This document shows, in pieces, positions 22,344 through 29,961 of a DNA stretch of 31,156 nucleotides (position 1 is its first letter; every line of letters begins with the position of its first letter). Below the pieces are notes generated by a model. That model saw nothing but the letters and a program-made list of their open reading frames with translations. It had not been told where the DNA came from and made no database searches. This DNA is from an uncultured bacterium (lineage in GTDB: Bacteria; Bacillota; Clostridia; Lachnospirales; Lachnospiraceae): contig CAJMQQ010000033.1 in the NCBI GenBank assembly GCA_905215625.1, positions 1 through 31,156 on the forward strand. Reading direction: 5' to 3'. The translations under genes were made by a program, and so were the position numbers.

Positions 22344-22372
22344 AGTCTAGCATATTTAACTGGTTTTGTCAA
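22344..22372 (-). promoter_or_regulatory. Rubrerythrin promoter
   Basis: On the minus strand TTGACA (22367-22372), 17 bases and TAGACT (22344-22349) with TGC before it. The -35 lies in the last codons of perR. Confidence 0.8.
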
Positions 22373-22787
22373 CTGGTTTTCCTGAAATATTTTCCATTTT
22401 TTTCATCTCCAGGCATTCACAGCACTCCCCGTAAAATACCATCTCATGGCCATCAATCCGGCCTGTGCAGTAACGGCCTGCCAGCGTATTGATTTCCTCC
22501 ATATGGCTCATGGGAATATCAGATACCCGACCGCACTTCTTACAGAGAAAATGGTAATGAGGCGCCATATCTCCATCAAAGTGATCCGGTCCGGTCCCGC
22601 ATCTAAGCTTTCTCACCTCTCCCAGTTCTTCCAGAAGATTCAGATTGCGGTACACCGTTCCAAGACTGATGTTCGGATATTCCTGACGGATTGATGCGTA
22701 GATTGCATCCGCTGTGGGGTGATCTTTACGAGCCATCAAACAGGCCTTTATGGATTCCCTCTGCCGGCTGTATTTGATCGTCTTCAT
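22356..22787 (-). CDS. perR: Peroxide-sensing repressor PerR (Fur family)
   Basis: PerR represses peroxide-defence genes and is inactivated when bound Fe2+ lets peroxide oxidise its histidine ligands. The 143-residue protein has the winged helix (HPTADAIYASIR, SLGTVYRNLNLLEELGEV) and two CxxC pairs for structural zinc (C82/C85 and C122/C125). The regulatory metal ligands of B. subtilis PerR (H37, D85, H91, H93, D104) align at exactly the same spacing with H23, D71, H77, H79 and D90; the aspartate at the last position separates PerR from Fur. Its own promoter and the rubrerythrin promoter both carry Per boxes. Confidence 0.94.
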   Translation of the reverse strand: MKTIKYSRQRESIKACLMARKDHPTADAIYASIRQEYPNISLGTVYRNLNLLEELGEVRKLRCGTGPDHFDGDMAPHYHFLCKKCGRVSDIPMSHMEEINTLAGRYCTGRIDGHEMVFYGECCECLEMKKMENISGKPVDKTS

Positions 22788-22808
22788 AACAGCATCTCTC
22801 CTTGATAT

Positions 22809-22823
22809 TAGTAATTATTACTG
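22809..22823. promoter_or_regulatory. Per box of perR (autoregulation)
   Basis: TAGTAAT-T-ATTACTG is a 7-1-7 repeat with one mismatch, flanked by ATAT on both sides, which extends the symmetry. It shares the 14 bases AGTAATTATTACTG with the rubrerythrin box and lies five bases after the perR -10. Confidence 0.75.
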
Positions 22824-22828
22824 ATATT

Positions 22829-22857
22829 AGTATATACAATGAACTTGCTGCTGTCAA
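22829..22857 (-). promoter_or_regulatory. perR promoter
   Basis: On the minus strand TTGACA (22852-22857), 17 bases and TATACT (22829-22834), close to consensus. Confidence 0.85.
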
Positions 22858-22873
22858 TCCCCTTTTTTATTTT

Positions 22874-23776
22874 TTACTCCTCCACCTTGTTTTTAATGCT
22901 TCCGATCCCTTCTATCCTGCACTCTACTACATCGCCTGCTTTCAAAAACTTTGGCGGTACAAATCCCATTCCCACACCAGCCGGCGTTCCTGTTGCGATA
23001 ATCGTGCCTGCCTGAAGGCTCATCCCCTTTGATAATTCACTTACAATATGGTCAATATCAAAAATCATCTGTCCGGTATTGCTGTCCTGCCGCAGTTCCC
23101 CATTCACATAAGACTGAATTGCCAGCTTCGGCGGATACGGAACCGAATCCACAGTTGCAATGCAAGGCCCCATTGGCAGGAATCCATCCAGGCTCTTTCC
23201 AAAATACCACTGTTTATGCGCATTCTGGATATTGCGGGCGCTGACATCATTAATAATCGTGTATCCAAACAAATAGTCTTTTACCTGCTCCGGCGGCACA
23301 TTTTTTGCCTCTTTTCGGATAATAACTGCCAGCTCTGCTTCATAATCCAGACTATCCACAATGTCAAAGTGGCCCGGAATGGGATCTCCGTCTGCGCTGG
23401 CTTTGCTGACACGCTTGGAAAAATATACGGCATACTCGCGTTTTCCGTCAAATTCCTGTTTTTTAAAACGAGCGGATTCTTCTGCATGAGCCATATAATT
23501 GATTCCCAGGCAAATCACATCCTGCTTCGGATACTGGATAGGCGCCAGCAGATGTACTTCTCCCAGCGGAGCAGCCCCAGAAATACCGTATGGTTCTTTT
23601 GTGCTCGCATACTCCAGAAGCTGCAGTTCTGATTCTCCAATCTCTTCTATCAGCTCCCCCATTTCCCCATAGTCTACGCCAATACTCTTAATAGGGTAAA
23701 CCCAGGTCTCATCTAAATTTAACACTCCAATTCTGGTTTTCTGCTCCCGCTCTAACTGATACGCTACTAATTTCAT
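22874..23776 (-). CDS. Fumarylacetoacetate hydrolase (FAH) family protein
   Basis: The FAH superfamily includes hydrolases, decarboxylases and isomerases of 2-keto acids such as fumarylpyruvate and hydroxypentadienoates, using a Mg2+ or Mn2+ site. The 300-residue protein shows CLGINYMAHAEES, YFSKRVSKASADGDPI, the metal-binding DSLDYEAELAVIIRKEAKN (E-x-E), FGYTIINDVSARNIQ, KSLDGFLPMGPCI and TGTPAGVGMG, all standard. The frame is open to 23875, but AAGGAG and the family alignment place the start at the ATG at 23776. The upstream extension runs through a strong hairpin and is probably untranslated leader. Substrate cannot be told; oxaloacetate tautomerase or decarboxylase activity is possible. 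Confidence 0.9.
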   Translation of the reverse strand: MKLVAYQLEREQKTRIGVLNLDETWVYPIKSIGVDYGEMGELIEEIGESELQLLEYASTKEPYGISGAAPLGEVHLLAPIQYPKQDVICLGINYMAHAEESARFKKQEFDGKREYAVYFSKRVSKASADGDPIPGHFDIVDSLDYEAELAVIIRKEAKNVPPEQVKDYLFGYTIINDVSARNIQNAHKQWYFGKSLDGFLPMGPCIATVDSVPYPPKLAIQSYVNGELRQDSNTGQMIFDIDHIVSELSKGMSLQAGTIIATGTPAGVGMGFVPPKFLKAGDVVECRIEGIGSIKNKVEE

Positions 23777-23800
23777 AATTTTTCTCCTTGCTGCACCCAT

Positions 23801-23852
23801 AAAAAGAAGCGACGCAAATAAACGTTTCCGTTTAGCCACCTCGCTTCTTTTT
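23801..23852 (-). terminator. Strong hairpin between pacL-type gene and FAH gene
   Basis: Perfect 12-base arms AAAAAGAAGCGA/TCGCTTCTTTTT contain an inner TAAACG/CGTTTA stem. It can end the P-type ATPase transcript. Because a likely promoter (23874-23903) lies upstream of it, it also sits in the leader of the FAH gene and may act as an attenuator. Confidence 0.75.
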
Positions 23853-23873
23853 AATCTGTATTTCATTACTACC

Positions 23874-23903
23874 ATGCTAACATAAATAGGAAAGAAATGT
23901 CAA
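23874..23903 (-). promoter_or_regulatory. Probable FAH gene promoter
   Basis: On the minus strand TTGACA (23898-23903), 18 bases and TAGCAT (23874-23879) with TGT before it. The -35 is perfect, the -10 weak. Confidence 0.5.
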
Positions 23904-23919
23904 CACTCCAGCCATGATT

Positions 23920-26547
23920 TCAACTAGATTTCAGCCATTCTCTGGCCACTTTCCATCCCTGGATAAAAATCGTCGGAATCAGAGAAAATACGACCGCAGC
24001 CCCAATCTGTCCCATGCTTAAATCGGAAACTGCAAACAGTCTCTGAAGGGCCGGAACAAAGAGAACTGCAGCCAGAAGCACCGCCCCTGCCTCAAATGCC
24101 ATAATGCTGTACAGATTCGTAAACAGCCCCAGATAAAAAACAGAGTGATGGCTTCTGCAGTTAAATCCATGGAACAGTCTGGCCATTGTCAGCGTTGTAA
24201 ACGCCATCGTCGCTGCAGCCGCGGAATTTCCGGCAAACTCCCTGCTCTGTCCCCATTTCCCAGACCATCTTCCAGTCAGGCCTACGTAATAAGCCGCCAT
24301 TGTACAGACCGCTATCAGGCCGCCCTGAATCAGAATATCCTTTAAAAAAGCTTTGCTTAAAATACCCTTAGACGGATCCCTGGGCTTTTGTTCTAACAAT
24401 CCTTCTTCTGCCGGTTCCATGCCAATGGCCAGCGCAGGCAGGGAATCCGTAACCAGATTAATAAACAGCAGATGTACTGGCGCAAATGGCATTGGCAGCG
24501 CCAGGAATGATGTATACAATACGCAAAAGATTCCGGCCATATTGCCGGACAGGAGAAAATCAATGGCATTCTGGATATTTCGATACACATTCCGGCCATT
24601 TTCGACTGCTGAAATAATGGTCGCAAAATTGTCGTCTGCCAGAATCATTGAGGCTGCATCTCTGGAAACCTCTGTTCCCCCCAGTCCCATTGCCACTCCA
24701 ATATCCGCTTTTTTTAGGGCCGGTCCATCATTGACTCCATCTCCGGTCATGGCCACTACCTTGCCCTTCCTCTGCCACGCTTCTACAATCCGGATTTTAT
24801 GTTCCGGAGACACTCTGGCACATACAGAGATAGTTTCTAACCGGCTTTCCAGTTCTGCATCCGTCATCCGATCCAGCTCCGGCCCGGTCATCACCTGTTC
24901 TCCGGAACGAAGAATCCCGATTTCTTCTGCAATCGCCTGAGCTGTTACTGGATGGTCGCCTGTAATCATTACCGTCTTAATTCCCGCTTTTCTTGCCTGT
25001 CTGACTGCTTCTTCTGCCTCTGGGCGGGGCGGATCCATAAGGGCCGCCAGGCCCAGAAAGGTCAAATTCGTTTCTTCTTCCGTCTGTTCTTCTTTCATTG
25101 TCCCTTTCATCCGGTAAGCAAAAGCCAGAACCCGGAGACCTTTCTTTCCCCAGGTTTCATTCTGCTTCTGAATTTTCCGGACGTCTTCCAAAGCAATCCG
25201 GCTGCTTCCACCCTCCTTTTCAATTCTTGTACATCTGGGCATCAGAACATCCCAGGCTCCTTTTACAATCAGAATCTGTTTTCCATCCGGCCGCCTGCAT
25301 AAAACACTCATCCGCTTCCTCTGGGAATCAAATGGATTTTCGTTCAGACGGGGCCATCTATCCCGAAGCTGCATGGTATGGATTCCCTCTGAATCTGCCA
25401 TACGCAAAAGAGCAGTTTCTGTCGGATCCCCTAAAAATTCGTTTTCCGCATTATTTGCCAGAACAGCCGCTTCCAGCACAGAAAGCTGTCCTGATCGGCC
25501 AGATTTTCCTGTCCCGCCGCTTTCATACACTGCCTGAACCGTCATTTTATTCTGGGTCAGGGTTCCCGTCTTGTCGCTGCAGATAACCGAAACGCATCCC
25601 AGGCTTTCCACTGCCTTTAAATCCTTTATAATTGCATTTTGTTTTGCCATCCGCTGAGTTCCCATTGCCTGTACAATGGTTACAATGGTTCCCAAAGCTT
25701 CTGGAATCGCCGCTACTGCCAGAGCCACTGCAAACATCATTGCATCCAGCACTCTGCTGCCCCGATATAATCCCAGCAAAAAGACAATCAGACAAATTCC
25801 CATAATCGCCATTGCAAGGCTGCTGCTGAACCGATCCAGGCTGATTTGAAGAGGTGTTCTCTTTTCCCCTGCATCATTCATTAGTTCTGCGATTTTTCCA
25901 ATTTCCGTATCCATTCCTGTGGCAGTCACTACGGCCAGCCCCCTGCCTCCGGTTACCAGGCTTCCAGAAAACACCATATTCTTCCTGTCTCCGAGAGGCC
26001 GTTCCCCTTCCAGAATTTTTCGGCTCTTTTCTACACTTTCCGCCTCTCCTGTCAGAGAACTTTCATTTAAAAATAGGGACGACGTTTCCAGCACCCTTCC
26101 ATCGGCTGCCGTCAAATCTCCTGTTTCCAGCGCCAAAATATCCCCCGGCACTACCCTGGAAGCTGGTATTTTTATTGTCTCTCCCTCCCTGATTACTCTT
26201 GCAGAAGGCGCGGAAAGAGATTTTAAACTTTCCAGGGACTTTCTTGCCTTTTCATGCTGGACTGTTCCCAGGACGGCATTTAAAATCAACACTGCAAAAA
26301 TCACAATGGTACTCTCCCTGCTTCCGGACACCAGAGAAATCAAGGCTGCGCCGATTAAAATCTGAACCAGAAGATCCTGAAACTGTTCCAGAAAAACCTT
26401 CCACCAGGCCTTCTGCCTGGTTTCTTTCAGCGTGTTTCTCCCATATTTTTCCAGCCTTCTGGCCGCCTCTTCTTCCTCCAGGCCCATTCTGCTGGTTTGG
26501 AACCGGGTCAGCACCTCGCTCTCCGGAATCTCATACCAATTTTTCAT
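23920..26547 (-). CDS. P2A-type (calcium-transporting) P-type ATPase
   Basis: This integral membrane pump uses ATP to export cations, most likely Ca2+. The 875-residue protein has the cation-ATPase N-terminal domain, the actuator motif SLTGEAESVEK (about 164-174), the M4 site AIPEALGTIVTIV (281-293), the phosphorylation motif DKTGTLT with Asp325, the hinge TGDGVNDGPALKKADIGVAMG, and M6 LFINLVTDSLPALAIGMEP, where the N-x-x-T-D residues bind Ca2+ in SERCA-like pumps. PEALG in place of PEGLP occurs in some bacterial Ca2+-ATPases such as LMCA1 (PEALS). GGAGG precedes the ATG. It is divergent from luxS; whether it exports Ca2+ or another ion is inferred. Confidence 0.92.
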   Translation of the reverse strand: MKNWYEIPESEVLTRFQTSRMGLEEEEAARRLEKYGRNTLKETRQKAWWKVFLEQFQDLLVQILIGAALISLVSGSRESTIVIFAVLILNAVLGTVQHEKARKSLESLKSLSAPSARVIREGETIKIPASRVVPGDILALETGDLTAADGRVLETSSLFLNESSLTGEAESVEKSRKILEGERPLGDRKNMVFSGSLVTGGRGLAVVTATGMDTEIGKIAELMNDAGEKRTPLQISLDRFSSSLAMAIMGICLIVFLLGLYRGSRVLDAMMFAVALAVAAIPEALGTIVTIVQAMGTQRMAKQNAIIKDLKAVESLGCVSVICSDKTGTLTQNKMTVQAVYESGGTGKSGRSGQLSVLEAAVLANNAENEFLGDPTETALLRMADSEGIHTMQLRDRWPRLNENPFDSQRKRMSVLCRRPDGKQILIVKGAWDVLMPRCTRIEKEGGSSRIALEDVRKIQKQNETWGKKGLRVLAFAYRMKGTMKEEQTEEETNLTFLGLAALMDPPRPEAEEAVRQARKAGIKTVMITGDHPVTAQAIAEEIGILRSGEQVMTGPELDRMTDAELESRLETISVCARVSPEHKIRIVEAWQRKGKVVAMTGDGVNDGPALKKADIGVAMGLGGTEVSRDAASMILADDNFATIISAVENGRNVYRNIQNAIDFLLSGNMAGIFCVLYTSFLALPMPFAPVHLLFINLVTDSLPALAIGMEPAEEGLLEQKPRDPSKGILSKAFLKDILIQGGLIAVCTMAAYYVGLTGRWSGKWGQSREFAGNSAAAATMAFTTLTMARLFHGFNCRSHHSVFYLGLFTNLYSIMAFEAGAVLLAAVLFVPALQRLFAVSDLSMGQIGAAVVFSLIPTIFIQGWKVAREWLKSS

Positions 26548-26637
26548 GCCCTTCCTCCTTCTTCTATCGAATGCCGCCCCACAGCTTTCTAAGCAGGACC
26601 TGATAGTAAAAAATGTATGGGCGTCTTTCCTGCTTTA

Positions 26638-26646
26638 TGCTATAAT
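26638..26646 (+). promoter_or_regulatory. luxS extended -10 promoter
   Basis: TGC followed by a perfect TATAAT (26641-26646), 45 bases before the luxS ATG. The -35 at 17 bases (TGGGCG) is poor, so it relies on the extended -10. Confidence 0.6.
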
Positions 26647-26691
26647 GGAACCACCCTAAAAGGAAATTTCATAAAAAGGAGTATTTCAATT

Positions 26692-27171
26692 ATGGAGAAA
26701 ATTACGAGTTTTACTGTAGATCATCTGCATCTGCTTCCTGGCGTTTATGTTTCCCGCAAAGACAAAGTAGGCGATCAGACCGTTACCACCTTTGATATCC
26801 GTATGACCCGCCCCAACTATGAGCCGGTCATGAATACTGCAGAAATCCATACCATTGAACATTTAGGCGCTACTTTTCTGCGCAATCACAAAGACTTTAA
26901 AGACAAAGTTCTCTATTTTGGCCCTATGGGATGCAGAACCGGATTCTATCTTCTGCTGGTCGGCGATTTGCAGTCCCAGGACATTATCGGACTGTTAAAA
27001 GAGCTGTTTGCCTTTATCAGAGATTTCAAAGGCGACGTGCCGGGCGCGGCTGCAAAGGACTGCGGCAATTATCTGGATATGAACCTGCCTATGGCAAATT
27101 TCTGGGGAAAATGGTTCCTGGAAGTTGTGTTAGAGCATATTGACGAATCCAGAATGACTTATCCGGAATAA
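26692..27171 (+). CDS. luxS: S-ribosylhomocysteine lyase
   Basis: LuxS splits S-ribosylhomocysteine into homocysteine and DPD, the precursor of autoinducer-2, in the activated methyl cycle. The 159-residue protein has all the metal and catalytic residues: H53 and H57 in EIHTIEHLGATFLRN, C124 in GAAAKDCGNYLD as third ligand, and C81 in GPMGCRTGFY as the catalytic cysteine. The frame is open from 26617, but AAAAGGAG places the start at 26692. No S-adenosylhomocysteine nucleosidase or methionine gene is adjacent. The acyltransferase gene follows after 55 bases and probably shares the transcript. Confidence 0.97.
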   Translation: MEKITSFTVDHLHLLPGVYVSRKDKVGDQTVTTFDIRMTRPNYEPVMNTAEIHTIEHLGATFLRNHKDFKDKVLYFGPMGCRTGFYLLLVGDLQSQDIIGLLKELFAFIRDFKGDVPGAAAKDCGNYLDMNLPMANFWGKWFLEVVLEHIDESRMTYPE

Positions 27172-27226
27172 TCCAGAATATTCCGGAATCCACTTACATT
27201 TCACGCAGAAAGGAAGAACCAGCCGT

Positions 27227-28723
27227 ATGTGGGAGCATACAAAAGACTATATCCCCTGGGATATACATGAACGGGATACGAAAGAACAGAAAGAAATCCG
27301 GCTATATCTGGAAAACCAGGGCAGCCGGATTGGTAAAAACTGCTACATCTCTCCAAAAGCAAATCTTTGCGATGTCACGCTGGAAACCGGAGATGACTGT
27401 GAATTTTGTGCCGATGTTCTAATCCGTCATGCAGACGTCAAAATGGGAATTCGCTGCTCCATCAATCCCATGGCCTATCTGCAGGGTCGGATTACAATGG
27501 GCGACTATGTCCGAATCGCACCGAAGGCCAGCATTATTGCAGACAATCACAATCACGCAGACGTCTTGAGGCCCATTCAGCAGCAGGGCACCAGCGGGAA
27601 AGGAATTACCATTGGAGATGATGTGTGGATCGGAGCCAATTCCTGTCTGTTGGATGGAATTACGGTTGGCGCCCACAGCATCATTGGAGCTGGGGCAGTC
27701 GTAACAAAAGACGTACCGCCCTATTCAGTTGTTGGCGGCTCTCCGGCAAAAGTTCTGAAAAACCGGCTTCGTGAGGCATTTGCCAAACCTCTTTCTAACT
27801 TCTGCCAGATGGCTGAAGCGCAATTAGATACCATCCTGGATCTTCATTTTCAAAACGGAACATTTGTCGATACCTCGGTCAATCAGAGTCCCGTCCGCGC
27901 CTGGTGCGACGCGGTAGAAATCGCAGGAATGTTCGGAAAGACTCCTTCCCAGATGAGCCGAGAGAAGCTCATCGGCTGTCTGCGCCAGATGCAGAAGGAC
28001 GAGATTGATTATGAAGTCCTATCCATTGGGTATGCGCTGGAAGTTTTAGGCAGTTCAGTCGCATCTTCTTACCGGAGCGCCCAGGATCTGACTGGCCAGA
28101 AACTGGTTCAGTGGCTGGAACAGTTCCAATGGAACGGAGATGTCTGGCACGCCGGACACTGCATTGACTGCCTGACAACTGCCTATTATCAGAACCTAAA
28201 GCACTTTGGAATAAAACCGGATCTGGATACCTTATTCGAATGGCTGGATTCACATTTTGACCGGAAAACCGGACTGTGGGGAACCGGAGACCGCCTGGAC
28301 TGCGTCAATGGTTTTTACCGTCTCACCAGAGGAAGCTATGCCCAGTTCGGACGCACTCTTCCTGACTGCGAAAAGACCATTGATACGGTTCTTGCCCACA
28401 GCGCTGGCCATCTGTTCCAGGGAAAAGAAGGGACTTCCTGCAACGTCCTGGACGTAATCCATCCATTGTGGCTGTGCCGCAGACAGACGGATTACCGCAG
28501 CACTGAGGGAATGGAATGGGCTGTCCAGTGGATTGATAAGATCTTAAAGAACTGGGACACTGGAAAAGGCTTTTCTTTCGACTTGCTGCTTCACGACAAT
28601 CCTACTCTGATGGGAACTGAAATGTGGCTGTCGATTTTATACCTGCTGTGCGACTATGTGGGACTAGCAGACTGTTTAAGCTACCAGCCTCAAGGCGTAC
28701 ACCGGTTAAAAACTATTCTGTAA
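27227..28723 (+). CDS. Hexapeptide acyltransferase fused to a probable alpha/alpha-toroid domain
   Basis: The first 185 residues form a left-handed beta-helix acyltransferase of the CysE/LacA/NodL type: repeated hexapeptides in RIGKNCYISPKANLCDVTL, IRCSINPMAYLQGRITMGDYVRIAPKASII, the catalytic histidine in DNHNH, and GDDVWIGANSCLLDGITVGAHSIIGAGAVVTKDVPPYSVVGGSPAKVLK. The remaining 310 residues are helical and rich in W, G and C (SHFDRKTGLWGTGDRL, VNGFYRLTRGSYAQFG, CNVLDVIHPLWLCRRQT, GTEMWLSILYLLCDYVGL), resembling the (alpha/alpha)6 toroid of prenyltransferase/terpene cyclase or glycosidase-type domains. Acceptor and product are unknown; modification of a glycan or small molecule is a reasonable guess. 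The ribosome site AAAGGAA is rather far from the ATG. It lies just after luxS. Confidence 0.75.
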   Translation: MWEHTKDYIPWDIHERDTKEQKEIRLYLENQGSRIGKNCYISPKANLCDVTLETGDDCEFCADVLIRHADVKMGIRCSINPMAYLQGRITMGDYVRIAPKASIIADNHNHADVLRPIQQQGTSGKGITIGDDVWIGANSCLLDGITVGAHSIIGAGAVVTKDVPPYSVVGGSPAKVLKNRLREAFAKPLSNFCQMAEAQLDTILDLHFQNGTFVDTSVNQSPVRAWCDAVEIAGMFGKTPSQMSREKLIGCLRQMQKDEIDYEVLSIGYALEVLGSSVASSYRSAQDLTGQKLVQWLEQFQWNGDVWHAGHCIDCLTTAYYQNLKHFGIKPDLDTLFEWLDSHFDRKTGLWGTGDRLDCVNGFYRLTRGSYAQFGRTLPDCEKTIDTVLAHSAGHLFQGKEGTSCNVLDVIHPLWLCRRQTDYRSTEGMEWAVQWIDKILKNWDTGKGFSFDLLLHDNPTLMGTEMWLSILYLLCDYVGLADCLSYQPQGVHRLKTIL

Positions 28724-28775
28724 GAACAGGAAACGGGCCGCGCACCCATTACTTAGCGCAGCCCGTTTCCTGTTC
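28724..28775. terminator. Fifteen-base perfect inverted repeat at convergent gene ends
   Basis: GAACAGGAAACGGGC (28724-28738) is exactly complementary to 28761-28775, with four more pairs (GCGC) inside. The right arm is the coding end of the shikimate kinase-like gene. T-tracts are weak on both sides. It probably ends the plus-strand transcript and possibly the opposing one. Confidence 0.6.
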
Positions 28776-29282
28776 TTCTATGAGTTTCCGCAGTGTATCC
28801 ACAATGCGGCCCGCTGTCTGGCCAGTCTCATCGATGGTAATATCTGCGTATTTTTCATAGTATGGAATCCGTTCCTCATATAAATCTTTTAAGGTCTGGC
28901 CTTCTTTCAGTACCACGCCCCTGTCTACCACATTGCCAATCCGCCGTTCTACTTCCTGCAAACCCAGCTTTAAGTAGACAATCTGGCTGATTTCCTGATA
29001 GTGCTCCATTGCCTCTTTTCCAAAAATCACACTGCCGCCCGGCGCAATTACGGAATGCGTAACATCCAGTTCTGCATTAATTCGGTTTTCCACTTCCATA
29101 AAGCCGTCCATGCCTTGTTCTGCAATAATTTCTTTTAATAAGCGGCCTTCTTTTTCCTGAATTACAATATCCACGTCTACGAAGGAATACCCCAGCCGTT
29201 TTGCCAGCAAGACGCCTATCGTGCTTTTTCCGGAAGACGGCATTCCAATTAACGTAATATTGCTCTTTTTCTTCTCTGTCAT
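28749..29282 (-). CDS. Shikimate kinase-like P-loop kinase
   Basis: Shikimate kinases phosphorylate the 3-hydroxyl of shikimate in aromatic amino acid synthesis. The 177-residue protein has the P-loop IGMPSSGKST (12-21), GYSFVDVD with the D-x-D, APGGSVIF, and a C-terminal lid with ERIPYYEKYADITIDETG, the AroK outline. Two usual substrate residues are missing: the arginine of the F-R-x-x-E motif is Met (FMEVE) and the GGG loop is GGS. It may therefore act on another substrate or be a clostridial variant AroK. Its ATG overlaps the flavin reductase stop (ATGA), so it is translationally coupled to that gene, not to aro genes. Confidence 0.75.
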   Translation of the reverse strand: MTEKKKSNITLIGMPSSGKSTIGVLLAKRLGYSFVDVDIVIQEKEGRLLKEIIAEQGMDGFMEVENRINAELDVTHSVIAPGGSVIFGKEAMEHYQEISQIVYLKLGLQEVERRIGNVVDRGVVLKEGQTLKDLYEERIPYYEKYADITIDETGQTAGRIVDTLRKLIEEQETGCAK

Positions 29283-29890
29283 CGTTTCCGTCCCTTCTGC
29301 CCTGACGGCCCTTTACGTTTTCCCGCCAGCTTCTTTTTTACCGAATATCCAAAAGTTCCGATTTTTTTGCCCAATTCCAGATATTCTCCATGAGCATATG
29401 CCATCAGTCCGGTACTGGTCAGGTCAAACCTGCCTTTTTTATCCATATAAGCCTCGTCTACATGGACGGCCAGAACTTTTCCAATAAACATGGTATGGGT
29501 GCCCAAATCCAGCTGATTGACCACCTGACACTCAATATTTACCGGACTTTCTTTAATCATCGGCGCCGCAACGTGTTCAGCCGGTTCCGGAGTCAGACCG
29601 GTTTCCTTCCATTTGTCAACATCCCGCCCGGAACGGACACCGCAGTAATCCGTAGCCTTTGCCAATGCCTTAGTTGTCAGATTAATTACAAAACACTGGG
29701 TTTCTTCTATCATATGATAGGAAAACCGTTCTGGCCGGACCGACACGTATGCCATCGCCGGATCGGAGCAAATATTGCCTGTCCAGGCCGCTGTAATAAT
29801 GTCTGTGTTTCCCTCTTTATCCGCCACGCTGACCATCGCCGCCGGAGCTGGATAAACCATTGTTCCTGGTCTCCAGGTCTGTTTTGCCAT
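29279..29890 (-). CDS. Flavin reductase-like (FMN-binding split-barrel) protein
   Basis: These proteins bind FMN in a split barrel; relatives reduce free flavin or act as flavoredoxins. The 203-residue protein shows the N-terminal YPAPAAMVSVADKEGNTDIITAAWTGNICSDPAMAYVSVRP pattern, HMIEETQCFVINL, the segment DYCGVRSGRDVDKW, and a central SPVNIECQVVNQLDLGTHTMFIGKV strand pair, all typical of the flavin reductase domain family of anaerobes. The last 20 residues are strongly basic (KKKLAGKRKG, then QKGRKR), an unusual tail. AAGGAT lies ahead of the ATG. It overlaps the kinase-like gene by four bases. The electron partner is unknown. Confidence 0.88.
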   Translation of the reverse strand: MAKQTWRPGTMVYPAPAAMVSVADKEGNTDIITAAWTGNICSDPAMAYVSVRPERFSYHMIEETQCFVINLTTKALAKATDYCGVRSGRDVDKWKETGLTPEPAEHVAAPMIKESPVNIECQVVNQLDLGTHTMFIGKVLAVHVDEAYMDKKGRFDLTSTGLMAYAHGEYLELGKKIGTFGYSVKKKLAGKRKGPSGQKGRKR

Positions 29891-29961
29891 CTGAAATCAT
29901 CCTTCCGTATCTTGTTTTCCTGTTGTTCTTTTCTGTTCACAGATGCAGCCGGATTTGCAGC

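Noticed and set aside
24319..24334. A second copy of the palindrome half CAGGCCGCCCTGAAT inside the P-type ATPase gene
   Set aside because: It is coding sequence and lacks the left arm extension; chance similarity to 13892-13909.
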